Assembly: GCA_964551875.1 (NCBI GenBank)
Contig: CAZKEV010000007.1
Location: 5,075 to 69,074 of the forward strand
Origin: JACTUA01 sp964551875
Lineage (GTDB): Archaea > Halobacteriota > Methanomicrobia > Methanomicrobiales > JACTUA01
Length of the DNA: 64,000 nucleotides
Direction of reading: 5' to 3'
Position numbers and translations under genes: made by a program
Shown here: positions 35,135 to 44,086 of the stretch, piece by piece
How the letters are laid out: every line of letters begins with the position of its first letter
Numbering within the stretch: the first letter of the stretch is position 1
The notes under the pieces: generated by a model
The model's database searches: none
Told to the model about the DNA's origin: nothing
The model's input: only the letters and a program-made list of their open reading frames with translations

Positions 35135-36148
35135 ATGGAAGAGAAGAGCTGCTCTCTAGACTCGGTGAAGAAGGCGGTGCGCGAGTACGAGGGGGTGACG
35201 AGGAAGCACGGCATCGGGGAGATGATCAAGGCCCTCCGGATCGATGCCCCCGACGTGATCGCCTCCTTCGGCGAGGATGCCGCCGTGATCCGGCACAACG
35301 ACCAGGCCCTCCTCCTCGCCGCCGACGGCATATGGAGCAGGCTCATGGAGGCGGATCCCGAATGGGCAGGGTACTGCTCGGTCCTCGTGAACATCCATGA
35401 CATCGCCGCGATGGGGGGCCGGCCCATCGCCCTCGTGGATGTCCTCTCCCTCTCCGATGAGAAGATCCGGGACCATGTGACAGCCGGGATGTTTGCCGCC
35501 TGCGAGCAGTTCAATGTCCCCATCGTCGGGGGCCACCTCCACCCGGACACCCCCTACAGCGTGATCGACGTGGCTATCCTCGGCATCGCCCGCCTTGACT
35601 CGGTCATCTACTCCCATACGGCGAAGAGCGGGGATGCGGTCATCGCGGCAATCGATCTCACCGGGAGGGTCCATCCGTCGTGCGCCCTCAACTGGGACTC
35701 GGTGACCATGAAGACCCCCGCAGAGGTCCGTTCCCAGATCCAGATGCTCCAGACCCTCGGCGAGGCGCACCTGGTCACCGCAGGGAAGGATATCAGTAAC
35801 CCGGGGGTCATCGGGACCCTGGGCATGCTCCTCGAGATGAGCGAGAAGGGGGCTGTCATCGAGCTCGATGCCATCCCGAGACCTGACCTGAGGGCCCTTG
35901 GCATCGGCTTCGAGCAGTGGGTCAGGATGTACCCCGGCATGGGCTTTGTCCTGACCGCGAACAGGAAGCATGTGGACGAGGTATGCCGGAGGTTCGCATC
36001 GGTGGGGATGGCCGCACGCCCCATCGGGCACCTGAACGGGGACCGGAACCTCTGCATCGAGTACGGCGGGGAGCAGGCCTCGGTCTTTGACCTGAAGAAG
36101 GAGAGCGTGATGGGGATCGTGACGAATCCCTGCGGGCTCGATCTATGA
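35135..36148 (+). CDS. Methanogenesis marker protein 2 (AIR synthase-related)
   Basis: 337 residues. PurM/SelD-like fold: FGEDAAVIRHNDQALLLAADGI, VNIHDIAAMGGRPIALVDVL, and the VPIVGGHLHPDTPYSVIDVAIL segment that would hold nucleotide. Found in essentially all methanogens, where it is thought to take part in making or maintaining methyl-CoM reductase or its cofactors; the reaction is unknown. The gene overlaps mtxX by four bases, so the two probably act together. Confidence 0.92.
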   Translation: MEEKSCSLDSVKKAVREYEGVTRKHGIGEMIKALRIDAPDVIASFGEDAAVIRHNDQALLLAADGIWSRLMEADPEWAGYCSVLVNIHDIAAMGGRPIALVDVLSLSDEKIRDHVTAGMFAACEQFNVPIVGGHLHPDTPYSVIDVAILGIARLDSVIYSHTAKSGDAVIAAIDLTGRVHPSCALNWDSVTMKTPAEVRSQIQMLQTLGEAHLVTAGKDISNPGVIGTLGMLLEMSEKGAVIELDAIPRPDLRALGIGFEQWVRMYPGMGFVLTANRKHVDEVCRRFASVGMAARPIGHLNGDRNLCIEYGGEQASVFDLKKESVMGIVTNPCGLDL

Positions 36149-36888
36149 GGATCGGGATAGGTGCCGGCCCCGATATCCGAAAGATTCTCTCTTCCGCAAC
36201 CGGGGCAGGATCGGGTATCCAGGTATTCTGCTATACCAGCCGGGAGCATGCCGGCGGCATCAGGGACGAGGGTCTCAGGACAAGCGACCATCCCGGGGAG
36301 TCCCTCGTCAGGGCACTCATGGATGGCGAGATCGATGCCGCCGTGCGGGGCTCCCTCCCTTCTTCCACCACCCTCCGGGCCCTGAAGGATGCCACGGGGG
36401 TGGACCACCTGCTCCGGATCGCCATCCTCGGAACAAGGGAGGGGAAGAAATTCCTCCTCGCGCCGGTGGGGGTGGACGAGGGGTGGACGGTTGCCGATAA
36501 GCTGGAACTCATCGAGAGGGGGAGGGAGCTCGCGGCGAGGCTGGGCCTCAGCCGGGAGGTGGCGGTCCTCTCAGGGGGGCGGCTGGGGGACGTGGGACGG
36601 CACCCCGCGGTGGACCGGACCCTCGCCGATGCAGAGCTCGTTGCCCGCCTCTCGGGTGCAACCCACCGCGGGATCCTCATCGAGGATGCCATCGGCACGA
36701 GCGGGATGATCCTCGCCCCGGACGGGATCTCCGGGAACCTCATCTTCCGCACCCTCGTCTTTCTCGGAGGAGGGAGAGCCTATGGGGCCCCCGTGGTAAA
36801 TATCGACAGAATCTTTGTTGATACCTCGCGCGCTTCCCCGGATTACGCGAATGCCCTGATTACCGCCTCTCTGCTGGTAAAACAGTGA
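36145..36888 (+). CDS. mtxX: Methanogenesis marker protein 4 (MtxX)
   Basis: 247 residues related to phosphate acyltransferases. Features: GIGAGPDIRKI at the start, DGEIDAAVRGSLPSSTTL, and the C-terminal GTSGMILAPDGISGNLIFRTLVFLGGG region. Named MtxX for a proposed methyltransferase role, which is not established. It overlaps the preceding marker gene (ATGA), the conserved pairing in methanogens. Confidence 0.92.
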   Translation: MRIGIGAGPDIRKILSSATGAGSGIQVFCYTSREHAGGIRDEGLRTSDHPGESLVRALMDGEIDAAVRGSLPSSTTLRALKDATGVDHLLRIAILGTREGKKFLLAPVGVDEGWTVADKLELIERGRELAARLGLSREVAVLSGGRLGDVGRHPAVDRTLADAELVARLSGATHRGILIEDAIGTSGMILAPDGISGNLIFRTLVFLGGGRAYGAPVVNIDRIFVDTSRASPDYANALITASLLVKQ

Positions 36889-36946
36889 GAATCCTTTAAA
36901 GCGGGTTATTTCGGGAAATACCTGAATATATCCGTTTTTCAACCAA

Positions 36947-37047
36947 CCCGTATTTCGTCTCCGTCCGTCGATATACGGGAAATGGTGGCTCCTTCGAGAT
37001 AAGAAATCCTGATTTTTTGAGCAAATGGAAAGAAAAGTTTAAATATT
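36947..37047 (+). promoter_or_regulatory. Histone promoter with upstream inverted repeat
   Basis: GTTTAAATATT (37037-37047), preceded by a purine-rich AAGAAAA BRE-like stretch, predicts a start near 37067 and a 12-base leader with GGTGA before ATG 37079. Further upstream CCCGTAT (36947-36953) pairs with ATACGGG (36973-36979), a 7-bp inverted repeat that could be the mtxX terminator or an operator. Confidence 0.55.
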
Positions 37048-37078
37048 GACTGATATAGAAATTTGTGGGTGAAATTGA

Positions 37079-37282
37079 ATGGCTGACTTACCAATTGCAG
37101 CAGTGGTTCGGATTGCCAAGAAGAACGGGGCCGAGCGGGTCGGGAGCGATGCAGCAGCCGCTCTCGTCGGCAAGGCCGAGGCCTATATCGCGAACCTGAC
37201 GAAGGAGGCGAACCGCCTCGCCCAGCACGCCGGAAGGAAGACCATCAAGGAAGAGGATGTTGATCTCGCGGCAAAGTCCTGA
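37079..37282 (+). CDS. Archaeal histone
   Basis: 67 residues, a single histone fold of HMf type: LPIAAVVRIAKKNGAERVGS (helix 1), AAAALVGKAEAYIANLTKEA (helix 2) and RKTIKEEDVDLAAKS (helix 3). No N-terminal or C-terminal tail. It would form dimers that wrap DNA in hypernucleosomes. The promoter is strong and AT-rich, as expected for an abundant protein. Confidence 0.97.
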   Translation: MADLPIAAVVRIAKKNGAERVGSDAAAALVGKAEAYIANLTKEANRLAQHAGRKTIKEEDVDLAAKS

Positions 37283-37371
37283 ATCAACCCTTTTTCCATC
37301 TTGAATCTCGTCTCTCCTGTCTCTTCTATCAACAGATCATGATTTGATCCTGATTCTCGAGGGACTCTCTC

Positions 37372-37953
37372 TCAGAAGACACCTTTTGTGCTTGGCACCC
37401 CTTTCTCCCCGGGGACAACTGCCACTGCCTCGGCAAGGGCCCTCCCGAAGGCCTTGAAGACCGCCTCGCACCGGTGGTGGTCCGATCTTCCGGAGAAGGT
37501 GATGTGGGCGGTGATGCCCCCGCTTACGCAGAGGCTCGCGAAGAAGTGCTCGAAGAGCTCGGTGGAGATGGTCCCGAGGACCGGCGACCCGAAGGATCCG
37601 GTGTAGACGAGATACCCCCTCCCCCCGCAGTCGATGGAGATCTGGGCGAGGGATTCGTCCATGGGGATGGAAGCAAAGCCGAACCGGCTGATTCCCTCCC
37701 CCCCGCCGATGGCCTTCCTGATGGCCATGCCAAGGACGATTCCCGTATCCTCCACCAGGTGGTGGGGATCCACATCGAGATCCCCCGAGGCGGTGCACTC
37801 CAGGTCAAACCTCCCGTGGCGTGCAAATGCCCCGAGCATGTGGTCGAGGAAGGGGATCCCGGACTCTCCCGATGCCTTTCCCTTCCCCTCAAGCCCGATG
37901 CTTATTGTGATCTTCGTCTCGCCCGTCTTCCTCTCAACCTTGCCCTTTCTCAT
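37372..37953 (-). CDS. hisB: Imidazoleglycerol-phosphate dehydratase
   Basis: 193 residues. Manganese-binding repeats FLDHMLGAFARHG and DPHHLVEDTGIVLG, then SGRSDHHRCEAVFKAFGRAL. It dehydrates imidazole glycerol phosphate to imidazole acetol phosphate in histidine synthesis. ATG 37953 overlaps the hisA stop (ATGA) with GGAGG upstream; ATG 37959 is the alternative. Monofunctional, as in archaea. Confidence 0.95.
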   Translation of the reverse strand: MRKGKVERKTGETKITISIGLEGKGKASGESGIPFLDHMLGAFARHGRFDLECTASGDLDVDPHHLVEDTGIVLGMAIRKAIGGGEGISRFGFASIPMDESLAQISIDCGGRGYLVYTGSFGSPVLGTISTELFEHFFASLCVSGGITAHITFSGRSDHHRCEAVFKAFGRALAEAVAVVPGEKGVPSTKGVF

Positions 37954-38666
37954 CGGCATACCTCCATCGCCTTCCCAAGATCGATCCTTCCGCTGTAGAG
38001 GGCAGACCCGAGGACCACCCCGGAAGCACCCAGGTCTCTCAGGGTTGCAACGTCCCCGAGGCTCGTGACACCCCCTGCGACCACGACCGGTAGACCGGTG
38101 ATCGCAAGAAGCTTCTCCACGGGTTCTCTCCTGATGCCCTGCTGGAGCCCCTCCACGTCCACGTTTGTGAAGAGGAGGGACCCGGCACCGAGGTCCTCAA
38201 AGCGCCTCGCCCAGCCCAGGTAATCGCCCCCGGGATCCCTCCAGCCTTCCACCACCACCTGGCCTGCCCGGGCATCCACGGACGCCATGATCCGTGAGGG
38301 CCCCGCTTCCCCAGAGAGAATGCGAACAGACTCCGGTTCCCGTACCGCAAGGGTCCCCAGGATCACCCGGTCCACGCCGGTCTCCAGCCAGCTTCGGGCA
38401 TCCCCGACTGACCGGATTCCCCCGCCAAGCTGCATGAAGATACCGGTCTCGCGGAGTATCCCCTTGATAATAGCGGCATTTGAGCCGGAGTCACCGAATG
38501 CCCCGTCCAGGTTGATAATATGCAGAGCCTCTGCCCCGGCCTCCACCCACCTCCGTGCGCAGTCCACCGGGTCCCCGAAGACCGTGGCAGTCTCCCGCTT
38601 TCCCTGGACGAGCTGGACGCACCTCCCTCCCAGGATGTCGACCGCGGGAAAGACCGTCATCGCCAT
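37950..38666 (-). CDS. hisA: ProFAR isomerase (phosphoribosylformimino-AICAR-P isomerase)
   Basis: 238 residues, (beta/alpha)8 barrel. The catalytic Asp lies in VFPAVDILGGRCVQL, the second acid in SVDARAGQVVVEGW, and the phosphate loops are QLGGGIRS and VVAGGVTS. It opens the ribose ring of ProFAR in histidine synthesis. It starts three bases after hisG and overlaps hisB. Confidence 0.95.
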   Translation of the reverse strand: MAMTVFPAVDILGGRCVQLVQGKRETATVFGDPVDCARRWVEAGAEALHIINLDGAFGDSGSNAAIIKGILRETGIFMQLGGGIRSVGDARSWLETGVDRVILGTLAVREPESVRILSGEAGPSRIMASVDARAGQVVVEGWRDPGGDYLGWARRFEDLGAGSLLFTNVDVEGLQQGIRREPVEKLLAITGLPVVVAGGVTSLGDVATLRDLGASGVVLGSALYSGRIDLGKAMEVCR

Positions 38667-38669
38667 GCC

Positions 38670-39548
38670 CTAGCGCACCATCCGGTCGATGGGGACCACG
38701 AGGATGTCCCTCGCCCCGGCCTTTTTTAAGAGGGGGATGAGCCGGTAGATCCGCTCCTCCTCCACGACCGCGTGGACCGCCACAAGGTCCTCGGATGAGG
38801 CTACCTCCATGACCGTTGGCCCTGAGAGCCCGGGAAGCACCCTCTTCACCTCCCCGAGCGCCGGCCTCCTCACATTCATCATCAGGTAGCACTGCCCCCT
38901 GGCCCGGACGACGCTCTCAAGCGCCAATCGGATCTCCTCCACCTTCTCCCCTTTCTCCCCGATCGATGCCTCGTTCCCGATGAGCCTCGTGGAGGTGACG
39001 AGGACCTCTTCGAGCTCTCTCATGTGATGTGTCCGGAGGGTGTCCCCGGACGAGGTGAGGTCCACGATGGCATCGGCGATACCGAGATGCGGGGTCACCT
39101 CGCACGCGCCCCCAACCCGGACAATGGTGATGGGGATATCCCGTTCGGCGAAGAAGGCACCAGTGAGCCTGGGGAACTCGGTTGCAATCCTGGCTTCCTT
39201 GAGATCCTTGATCCCGGTCACCCCCGACTCCTCGGGCACCGCAACCACGAGGCGGGCCATGCCGACCTGGAGGTCCAGGAGGTCTGCTACCCTGACCCCC
39301 CGTTCTGCCACCATGTCAAAGCCGGTGATCCCGAGATCCGCAACCCCGGATGCCACATACTCAGGGATGTCGGCCGGCCTCGCGTACAGGATCTCGACCT
39401 GCGGGTCCCGGGTCTGGGCGATGAGCCGCCGCTCGTTGCCCTCCGAGGCATGGAGGCCACTCTTCCCGAGAATCTCCCTGACAGGCCCCGCGATCCTCCC
39501 CTTGTTCGGGACTGCCAGGCGGACGCGGTCAGAAGGTCTTGAGCTCAC
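38670..39548 (-). CDS. hisG: ATP phosphoribosyltransferase (long form)
   Basis: 292 residues, the long HisG type with its own C-terminal ACT-like regulatory domain (about 215-292), so no HisZ is needed. LAVPNKGRIAGPV, GITGFDMVAERG and AIVDLTSSGDTLR are family marks. It commits ATP and PRPP to histidine and is feedback inhibited by histidine in this class. GTG 39548 overlaps the end of the SAM synthetase gene by 20 bases. Confidence 0.94.
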   Translation of the reverse strand: MSSRPSDRVRLAVPNKGRIAGPVREILGKSGLHASEGNERRLIAQTRDPQVEILYARPADIPEYVASGVADLGITGFDMVAERGVRVADLLDLQVGMARLVVAVPEESGVTGIKDLKEARIATEFPRLTGAFFAERDIPITIVRVGGACEVTPHLGIADAIVDLTSSGDTLRTHHMRELEEVLVTSTRLIGNEASIGEKGEKVEEIRLALESVVRARGQCYLMMNVRRPALGEVKRVLPGLSGPTVMEVASSEDLVAVHAVVEEERIYRLIPLLKKAGARDILVVPIDRMVR

Positions 39549-40731
39549 CGCTGATTACCTTCTCTGTGACGCAGGTGACATTCTCGAGGGAGGTGTCGAT
39601 GATGGACTCGACCTCGTACGAGATGGTCTTGAAACTCGTCCCGGGCTTCGGGATGATCTGGGCACTTGCGACGAGTGGCTGGTCGATGGGGTTCCCGATC
39701 TGGGAGAGGATCCGGATGTAGATCTCATCGATCCCCTTCACCTTCTCCACGCACTCCCGGGCCACCTGCGTGGAGAGGAGGTTGTAGATCTTGCCGATAT
39801 GGTTGATGGGGTTCTTCCCGCTCGTCGCCTCCATGGACATGGGCCGGTTGGGCGTGATGAGGCCGTTGCACCGGTTCCCCCGGCCGACGGACCCGTCGTC
39901 CCCCATCTCGGCCGAGGTCCCGATGACGGTGAGAAAGACCGACCCGGTATCCGGGTTGTCGGCGGTATTTATATCGACCCTCACCTGGCGGCTTGTGTGC
40001 CGGCGGGCCACCCGCTCGAGCTCCGCCTGCATCGTCTCCTTGATCTCCAGGTACTCGTGGATGCCGGAGCAGTAGCGCCCAACCATAGCACAGGCCACGG
40101 TGAGCGTGATGCAGTCCCCGTCCCGGAGGGCCATGATCTTGACGTCCTGGCCGAGGACCGGGTACTTCTTCCTGAGGGGACCATCGATGTAGTCAGAGAG
40201 GCTCCGGACGATGGTCTCGGCCTCCGAGAAGGGGGCATGGCCCACGCCGAAGGAGGTGTCGTTGGCCCGGGGCTTGCTGTCCTGGCAGGGCCTGAAGACA
40301 TCACGGAGATCGGTGGATCCTTCTCCCATGCGGCAGTCGACGATGACGTCCCTGTCGAGGTCCGCGTTCGTTATGGTAGACCTGATGTAGTCCCTTGCAG
40401 CCTTGACAGCGATGGAATCGGTGGGGAAGTGCATCCCGTTGAACTGCTTCGTGGCCCGGCCCACGATGAGCACATAGATGGGCTTGATGACCTTTCCCCC
40501 GCCGAAAGCAGGGATGGTCTCGCCCCCCACCACCTCGCCCTGGTCGGTGTTGTGGTGGAGGACGGCCCCGCACTCCTCAAGGTAGGCCCTGCTGAGGGCA
40601 CGGCTCACCGATTCGGCGATCCCGTCCATAAGGCTGTCAGGGTGGCCGATCCCCTTCCGTTCCACAAGCTCGATCCGCTGCTGTTCTATGGGCGTCTGAT
40701 CGAGGGCTTCCACGCGAATATTCCTGCTCAT
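39529..40731 (-). CDS. mat: S-adenosylmethionine synthetase, archaeal type
   Basis: 400 residues, the archaeal family unrelated in length and motif spacing to bacterial MetK. Features: ERKGIGHPDSLMDGIAE, HHNTDQGEVVGG, GGGKVIKPIYVLIVGRA, TSAEMGDDGSVGRGNR and MSMEATSGKNP. It makes SAM from methionine and ATP. It leads the hisG-hisA-hisB group and is separated by 52 bases from dacZ, so it may have its own promoter. Confidence 0.96.
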   Translation of the reverse strand: MSRNIRVEALDQTPIEQQRIELVERKGIGHPDSLMDGIAESVSRALSRAYLEECGAVLHHNTDQGEVVGGETIPAFGGGKVIKPIYVLIVGRATKQFNGMHFPTDSIAVKAARDYIRSTITNADLDRDVIVDCRMGEGSTDLRDVFRPCQDSKPRANDTSFGVGHAPFSEAETIVRSLSDYIDGPLRKKYPVLGQDVKIMALRDGDCITLTVACAMVGRYCSGIHEYLEIKETMQAELERVARRHTSRQVRVDINTADNPDTGSVFLTVIGTSAEMGDDGSVGRGNRCNGLITPNRPMSMEATSGKNPINHIGKIYNLLSTQVARECVEKVKGIDEIYIRILSQIGNPIDQPLVASAQIIPKPGTSFKTISYEVESIIDTSLENVTCVTEKVISGELKTF

Positions 40732-40783
40732 CGCTCGCCTCGCTCCATGGTAGCGCGATAATAGAAAAGGGTCAGGTCATCAT

Positions 40784-41596
40784 TTAACCGTTTCCAACCG
40801 GGTATCTCCGCTCATAGGGGCGGAGCGAGATGCGGATCTGCCCTTCCCGGAAGACGCGGATGGTGCCGCCGCTCTCGGAGATCGTCACCCCCACCACCGG
40901 GTGCTCGCGGGTAATGGCAGCGGTTGCCCGGTGCCTGCCGCCGAGCCCGCCCGGGAGGACCACATCCCGTGCCGATGCGTCCAGGTACCGCCCCGAGGCG
41001 AGGATGAAGCCCTCGGTATTCACCATGAAGACGCCGTCGAGCTGTGCGAGCTCCTTGATCGACTCCCAGTTCTCCCTGTTCTTCACGTCGCAGACCGCCC
41101 GGTGCTGCCCCTCGTAGGGGTTGAGGATGGCCTGGTGGGAGTGCCGGAGGATGGTCTCCCCGTCGCCGATAATAAACGCGGTCCCGATGGCCCTCCCCTC
41201 CCGCCCCTCGACCGCGATCTGCATGGCGAGGGAGAGGACCGAGAACATCACCTCCCTGGGGACGATATCCTCGAACTCCCGGACCCGGATGAAGTTCTTC
41301 CCCTCCTCGATGTCATAGAGGAGGATGGCATAGGGGAAGACCCCGACGACCATCCCCTTCTCGAGCCTCCGCTCCAGGTAGAGCTGGATGGCGGTGTCGA
41401 GCATGTGCCGCTCGCTAATCTCGAGGATATCGGGCATGGTGAGGTCCTGGACTACATCGATCTGGAGCTCCCGCACCCAGATGACCGGGATCTCGCTCTC
41501 GCAATCACACCGCTTCGTGTAGGAGACGATCGCTTTCGCACCGATGGCTGCCGCGATCTTCGCCGCAGCCTCCATCATGAGATCCTCGTTCGCCAT
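40784..41596 (-). CDS. dacZ: Diadenylate cyclase (c-di-AMP synthase)
   Basis: 270 residues. The N-terminal alpha/beta domain (PK-like, about 1-110) precedes a DisA_N/DAC domain with AQLDGVFMVNTEGFILASGR (DGA-type motif, here DGV) and GGLGGRHRATAAI (RHR motif). It condenses two ATP into c-di-AMP, which in euryarchaea is essential for osmotic balance. The gene starts eight bases after sucD stops, so it rides at the end of the reductive TCA operon. Confidence 0.93.
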   Translation of the reverse strand: MANEDLMMEAAAKIAAAIGAKAIVSYTKRCDCESEIPVIWVRELQIDVVQDLTMPDILEISERHMLDTAIQLYLERRLEKGMVVGVFPYAILLYDIEEGKNFIRVREFEDIVPREVMFSVLSLAMQIAVEGREGRAIGTAFIIGDGETILRHSHQAILNPYEGQHRAVCDVKNRENWESIKELAQLDGVFMVNTEGFILASGRYLDASARDVVLPGGLGGRHRATAAITREHPVVGVTISESGGTIRVFREGQIRISLRPYERRYPVGNG

Positions 41597-41604
41597 GATA
41601 CCTC

Positions 41605-42471
41605 TTACAGGAACCCCCGGATGAGGTCCGGGATCTCACCGGGACGGTTCGCGACTGCGATGCCCATACTCTCGAGCCTCCGGATCTTGGACCGGGCATC
41701 CCCCTCGCCTCCTTCGATGATGGCACCGGCATGGCCCATCCGCTTCTCGGGGGGTGCGGTTACTCCAGCGATATAAGCAACGAGGGGGAGATCGGTGGAA
41801 GCAGCTCCTTCCTCCTCGAGGCTTCCCCCGACCTCCCCGATGAGCACGACGGCCTTCGTCTCACGGTCCTCTTCGAACCGTTCGAGGACATCGGAGAAGG
41901 TCTGCCCGATGACCGGGTCCCCGCCGATCCCGACGACCGTGGACTGGCCGATACCCGCCCTCGTCAGCTCATGGATCACCTCGTAGGTGAGGGTCCCGCT
42001 CCGGGATACCACCCCTACGTCCCCCCTGGTAGCGAGATGGGACGGTATGATCCCGAGCTTGCACTCACCGGGTGAGATGAGCCCCGGGCAGTTGGGACCG
42101 ATGACGGTCGACCCCTGGAGCCGGGCATACTCGACGGCCTTCATCGTGTCATGGACCGGGATCTGCTCGGTGATGGCAACGATGAGCTCGAGGCCGGCAT
42201 AGGCAGCCTCCATGACAGAGTCCATGGCCGCCCCGGCCGGCACGAAGACGACGCTCGCCCGGGCGTCGTGCTCCCGGAGTGCTTCCCTTATGCTGTTGTA
42301 CACGGGAACCCCGTGGATCGACTGGCCGCCCTTCCCGGGCGTCACGCCGGCCACGACCCCCCTACCGCCCACCTCCTTTGCGTAGGTGTTCATAAGGGGG
42401 ATGTGGAACGCTCCCTGGTTCCCGGTCGCACCCGTGACGATGACACCGGTGGATCGATCAGCGAAGATCAT
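41605..42471 (-). CDS. sucD: Succinyl-CoA synthetase, alpha subunit
   Basis: 288 residues. CoA-binding Rossmann domain with VIVTGATGNQGAFH and VAGVTPGKGG; the ligase domain has the phosphohistidine loop GHAGAIIEGG (His near 247) and GIGGDPVIGQTF. Interconverts succinate, CoA and ATP with succinyl-CoA. It overlaps sucC by four bases. In this pathway succinyl-CoA feeds reductive carboxylation by KorABCD. Confidence 0.96.
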   Translation of the reverse strand: MIFADRSTGVIVTGATGNQGAFHIPLMNTYAKEVGGRGVVAGVTPGKGGQSIHGVPVYNSIREALREHDARASVVFVPAGAAMDSVMEAAYAGLELIVAITEQIPVHDTMKAVEYARLQGSTVIGPNCPGLISPGECKLGIIPSHLATRGDVGVVSRSGTLTYEVIHELTRAGIGQSTVVGIGGDPVIGQTFSDVLERFEEDRETKAVVLIGEVGGSLEEEGAASTDLPLVAYIAGVTAPPEKRMGHAGAIIEGGEGDARSKIRRLESMGIAVANRPGEIPDLIRGFL

Positions 42472-43553
42472 CGGATCGCCTCCACCGACGCCTTCACTAC
42501 CTCGTCCATCGTCTCAAACATCGTGTAGCTCCGGCTCGCGAGGAGCCTCCTCCCCACCTCCTCGTTCGTCCCGGCGAGGCGGACCATGACCTTCTGGCTG
42601 ACGCCGGCCTCGAGGATCCCCCTGGCCACCTCGTCGCATCGGGTGATCCCCCCGAGGAGGTTGACCAGGATCACCTGCACCGAAGGTACGGATGCCACGA
42701 GCTTCACGGCATGCTTCACCCGTTCGCGGTCGGCGCCGCCGCCCACATCCAGGAAGTTCGCCGCCCTGCCGCCGTAGAGCGCGATGAGGTCGATGGTCGC
42801 CATGGTGAGGCCTGCACCGTTCCCGATGACCCCGATCTCCCCGTCCAGGTCGACGTAAGAGAACCCGTGGGCCTCCGCCTCCCTCTCACGCTCTGAAAGT
42901 GCACGACCCTTGCGTATCCCCTGGCGCGGGAGGGCACTGTCGTCGATGATGATCTTTGCATCGGCAGCGCAGATTCCCTTCTCCGTGGTGACGAGGGGGT
43001 TGATCTCGGCGAGGACCGCGTCCTTCTCCCTGAAGATGCGGTACAGCCTGTTCACGATGGGTGCGAGGTCCTTTGCCATCCCTCCAAGGAGGTCACGGAG
43101 GGCGAATGGCGGGATATCGGTGAGGAGCGGGGAGACCGTCATCCTCCTTACCGCTTCGGGACGCTCCCTTGCTACCGCCTCGATCTCGACCCCTCCGGAC
43201 TCCGCGAAGAGGAGGAGGGGCTTCCGGGAGGACCGGTCGACGGCGATGGAGAGGAAGTACTCCTTCCCGATCTCCAGCCGCTCCTCGGCGAGGATCTCCC
43301 GGACCGGCACACCCCTGATCTCCTTTGCAAAGAGGGCTTCTGCCTGCGAGATTGCCCGGGCCTTCTCGGTGACAACGATGCCCCCGGCCTTTCCCCTTCC
43401 CCCGACAGCCACCTGGGCCTTCAGGACGAGGTGGTCCCCGAAGGTCCCGAGATGAGGCTCGAGCTCGCCAGGGCTCCTGATTAAAACACCCGCCGGAATT
43501 GGTATCCCGTAAGCCCTGAAGATCTCCTTTGCCTCGTGTTCCGAGAGCCTCAT
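42468..43553 (-). CDS. sucC: Succinyl-CoA synthetase, beta subunit
   Basis: 361 residues from ATG 43553, which overlaps the korC stop (ATGA). ATP-grasp domain (MRLSEHEAKEIFRAYGIPIP, LKAQVAVGGRGKAGGI), metal-binding AEINPLV, and the C-terminal power-helix region ending NLLGGITRCDEVARG. Binds nucleotide and the phosphohistidine of SucD. The longer in-frame extension upstream lies wholly in korC and is not used. Confidence 0.95.
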   Translation of the reverse strand: MRLSEHEAKEIFRAYGIPIPAGVLIRSPGELEPHLGTFGDHLVLKAQVAVGGRGKAGGIVVTEKARAISQAEALFAKEIRGVPVREILAEERLEIGKEYFLSIAVDRSSRKPLLLFAESGGVEIEAVARERPEAVRRMTVSPLLTDIPPFALRDLLGGMAKDLAPIVNRLYRIFREKDAVLAEINPLVTTEKGICAADAKIIIDDSALPRQGIRKGRALSEREREAEAHGFSYVDLDGEIGVIGNGAGLTMATIDLIALYGGRAANFLDVGGGADRERVKHAVKLVASVPSVQVILVNLLGGITRCDEVARGILEAGVSQKVMVRLAGTNEEVGRRLLASRSYTMFETMDEVVKASVEAIR

Positions 43554-44086
43554 ACCTTCTTCCCCCTCACGAGCTCCATCCCCCTCCTCAGCGCGCTCAG
43601 GTTCAGCTTTTCCGTGCCTTTCGGGACGCTGTCGAGGACCGCCTTCTCGATGGCCGCATCGGAGACGATGCCCGTCGCCGCGACCAGGGCCCCGAGCATG
43701 ACGATGTTTGCCACGATGACCTTCCCCAGGGTGTTCCTCGCCTCCGATGTCGCGGGGATCTCGTGGAAGGTGCACTCCGGCCGGCCCTCGACCATGTCCG
43801 GGTCGATGAGCATCACGGCCCTCTTCGGGGCTTTCGCCCCGTAGCGCTCGAACCCCTCCCGGGACATGATCACGTAGGTATCCGGGACGCTCACCTCGGG
43901 GTAGAGGATGGGGTCGTCATCGATGACCACCGAGGACATGGAGGCGCCGCCCCGTGCCTCCGGGCCGTAGACCTGTGTCTGCACCGCATATTTCCCGTCG
44001 TAGAGCGCGGCGGCCCGCCCGAGGATGACAGCGGCGAGGATGATCCCCTGCCCGCCGAACCCCGAGAACCGGATCTCGTGCCTCAT
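43550..44086 (-). CDS. korC: 2-oxoglutarate:ferredoxin oxidoreductase, gamma subunit
   Basis: 178 residues from ATG 44086. RFSGFGGQGIILAAVILGRA is the gamma-domain start, and QVYGPEARGGASMSSVVID packs against the TPP subunit. Part of the four-subunit KGOR complex. Four-base overlaps with korB and sucC on either side. Confidence 0.94.
   Translation of the reverse strand: MRHEIRFSGFGGQGIILAAVILGRAAALYDGKYAVQTQVYGPEARGGASMSSVVIDDDPILYPEVSVPDTYVIMSREGFERYGAKAPKRAVMLIDPDMVEGRPECTFHEIPATSEARNTLGKVIVANIVMLGALVAATGIVSDAAIEKAVLDSVPKGTEKLNLSALRRGMELVRGKKV

Noticed and set aside
43554..43775. 74-residue extension of SucC
   Set aside because: Lies in the korC reading frame's shadow; family members start at MRLSEHEAKE.
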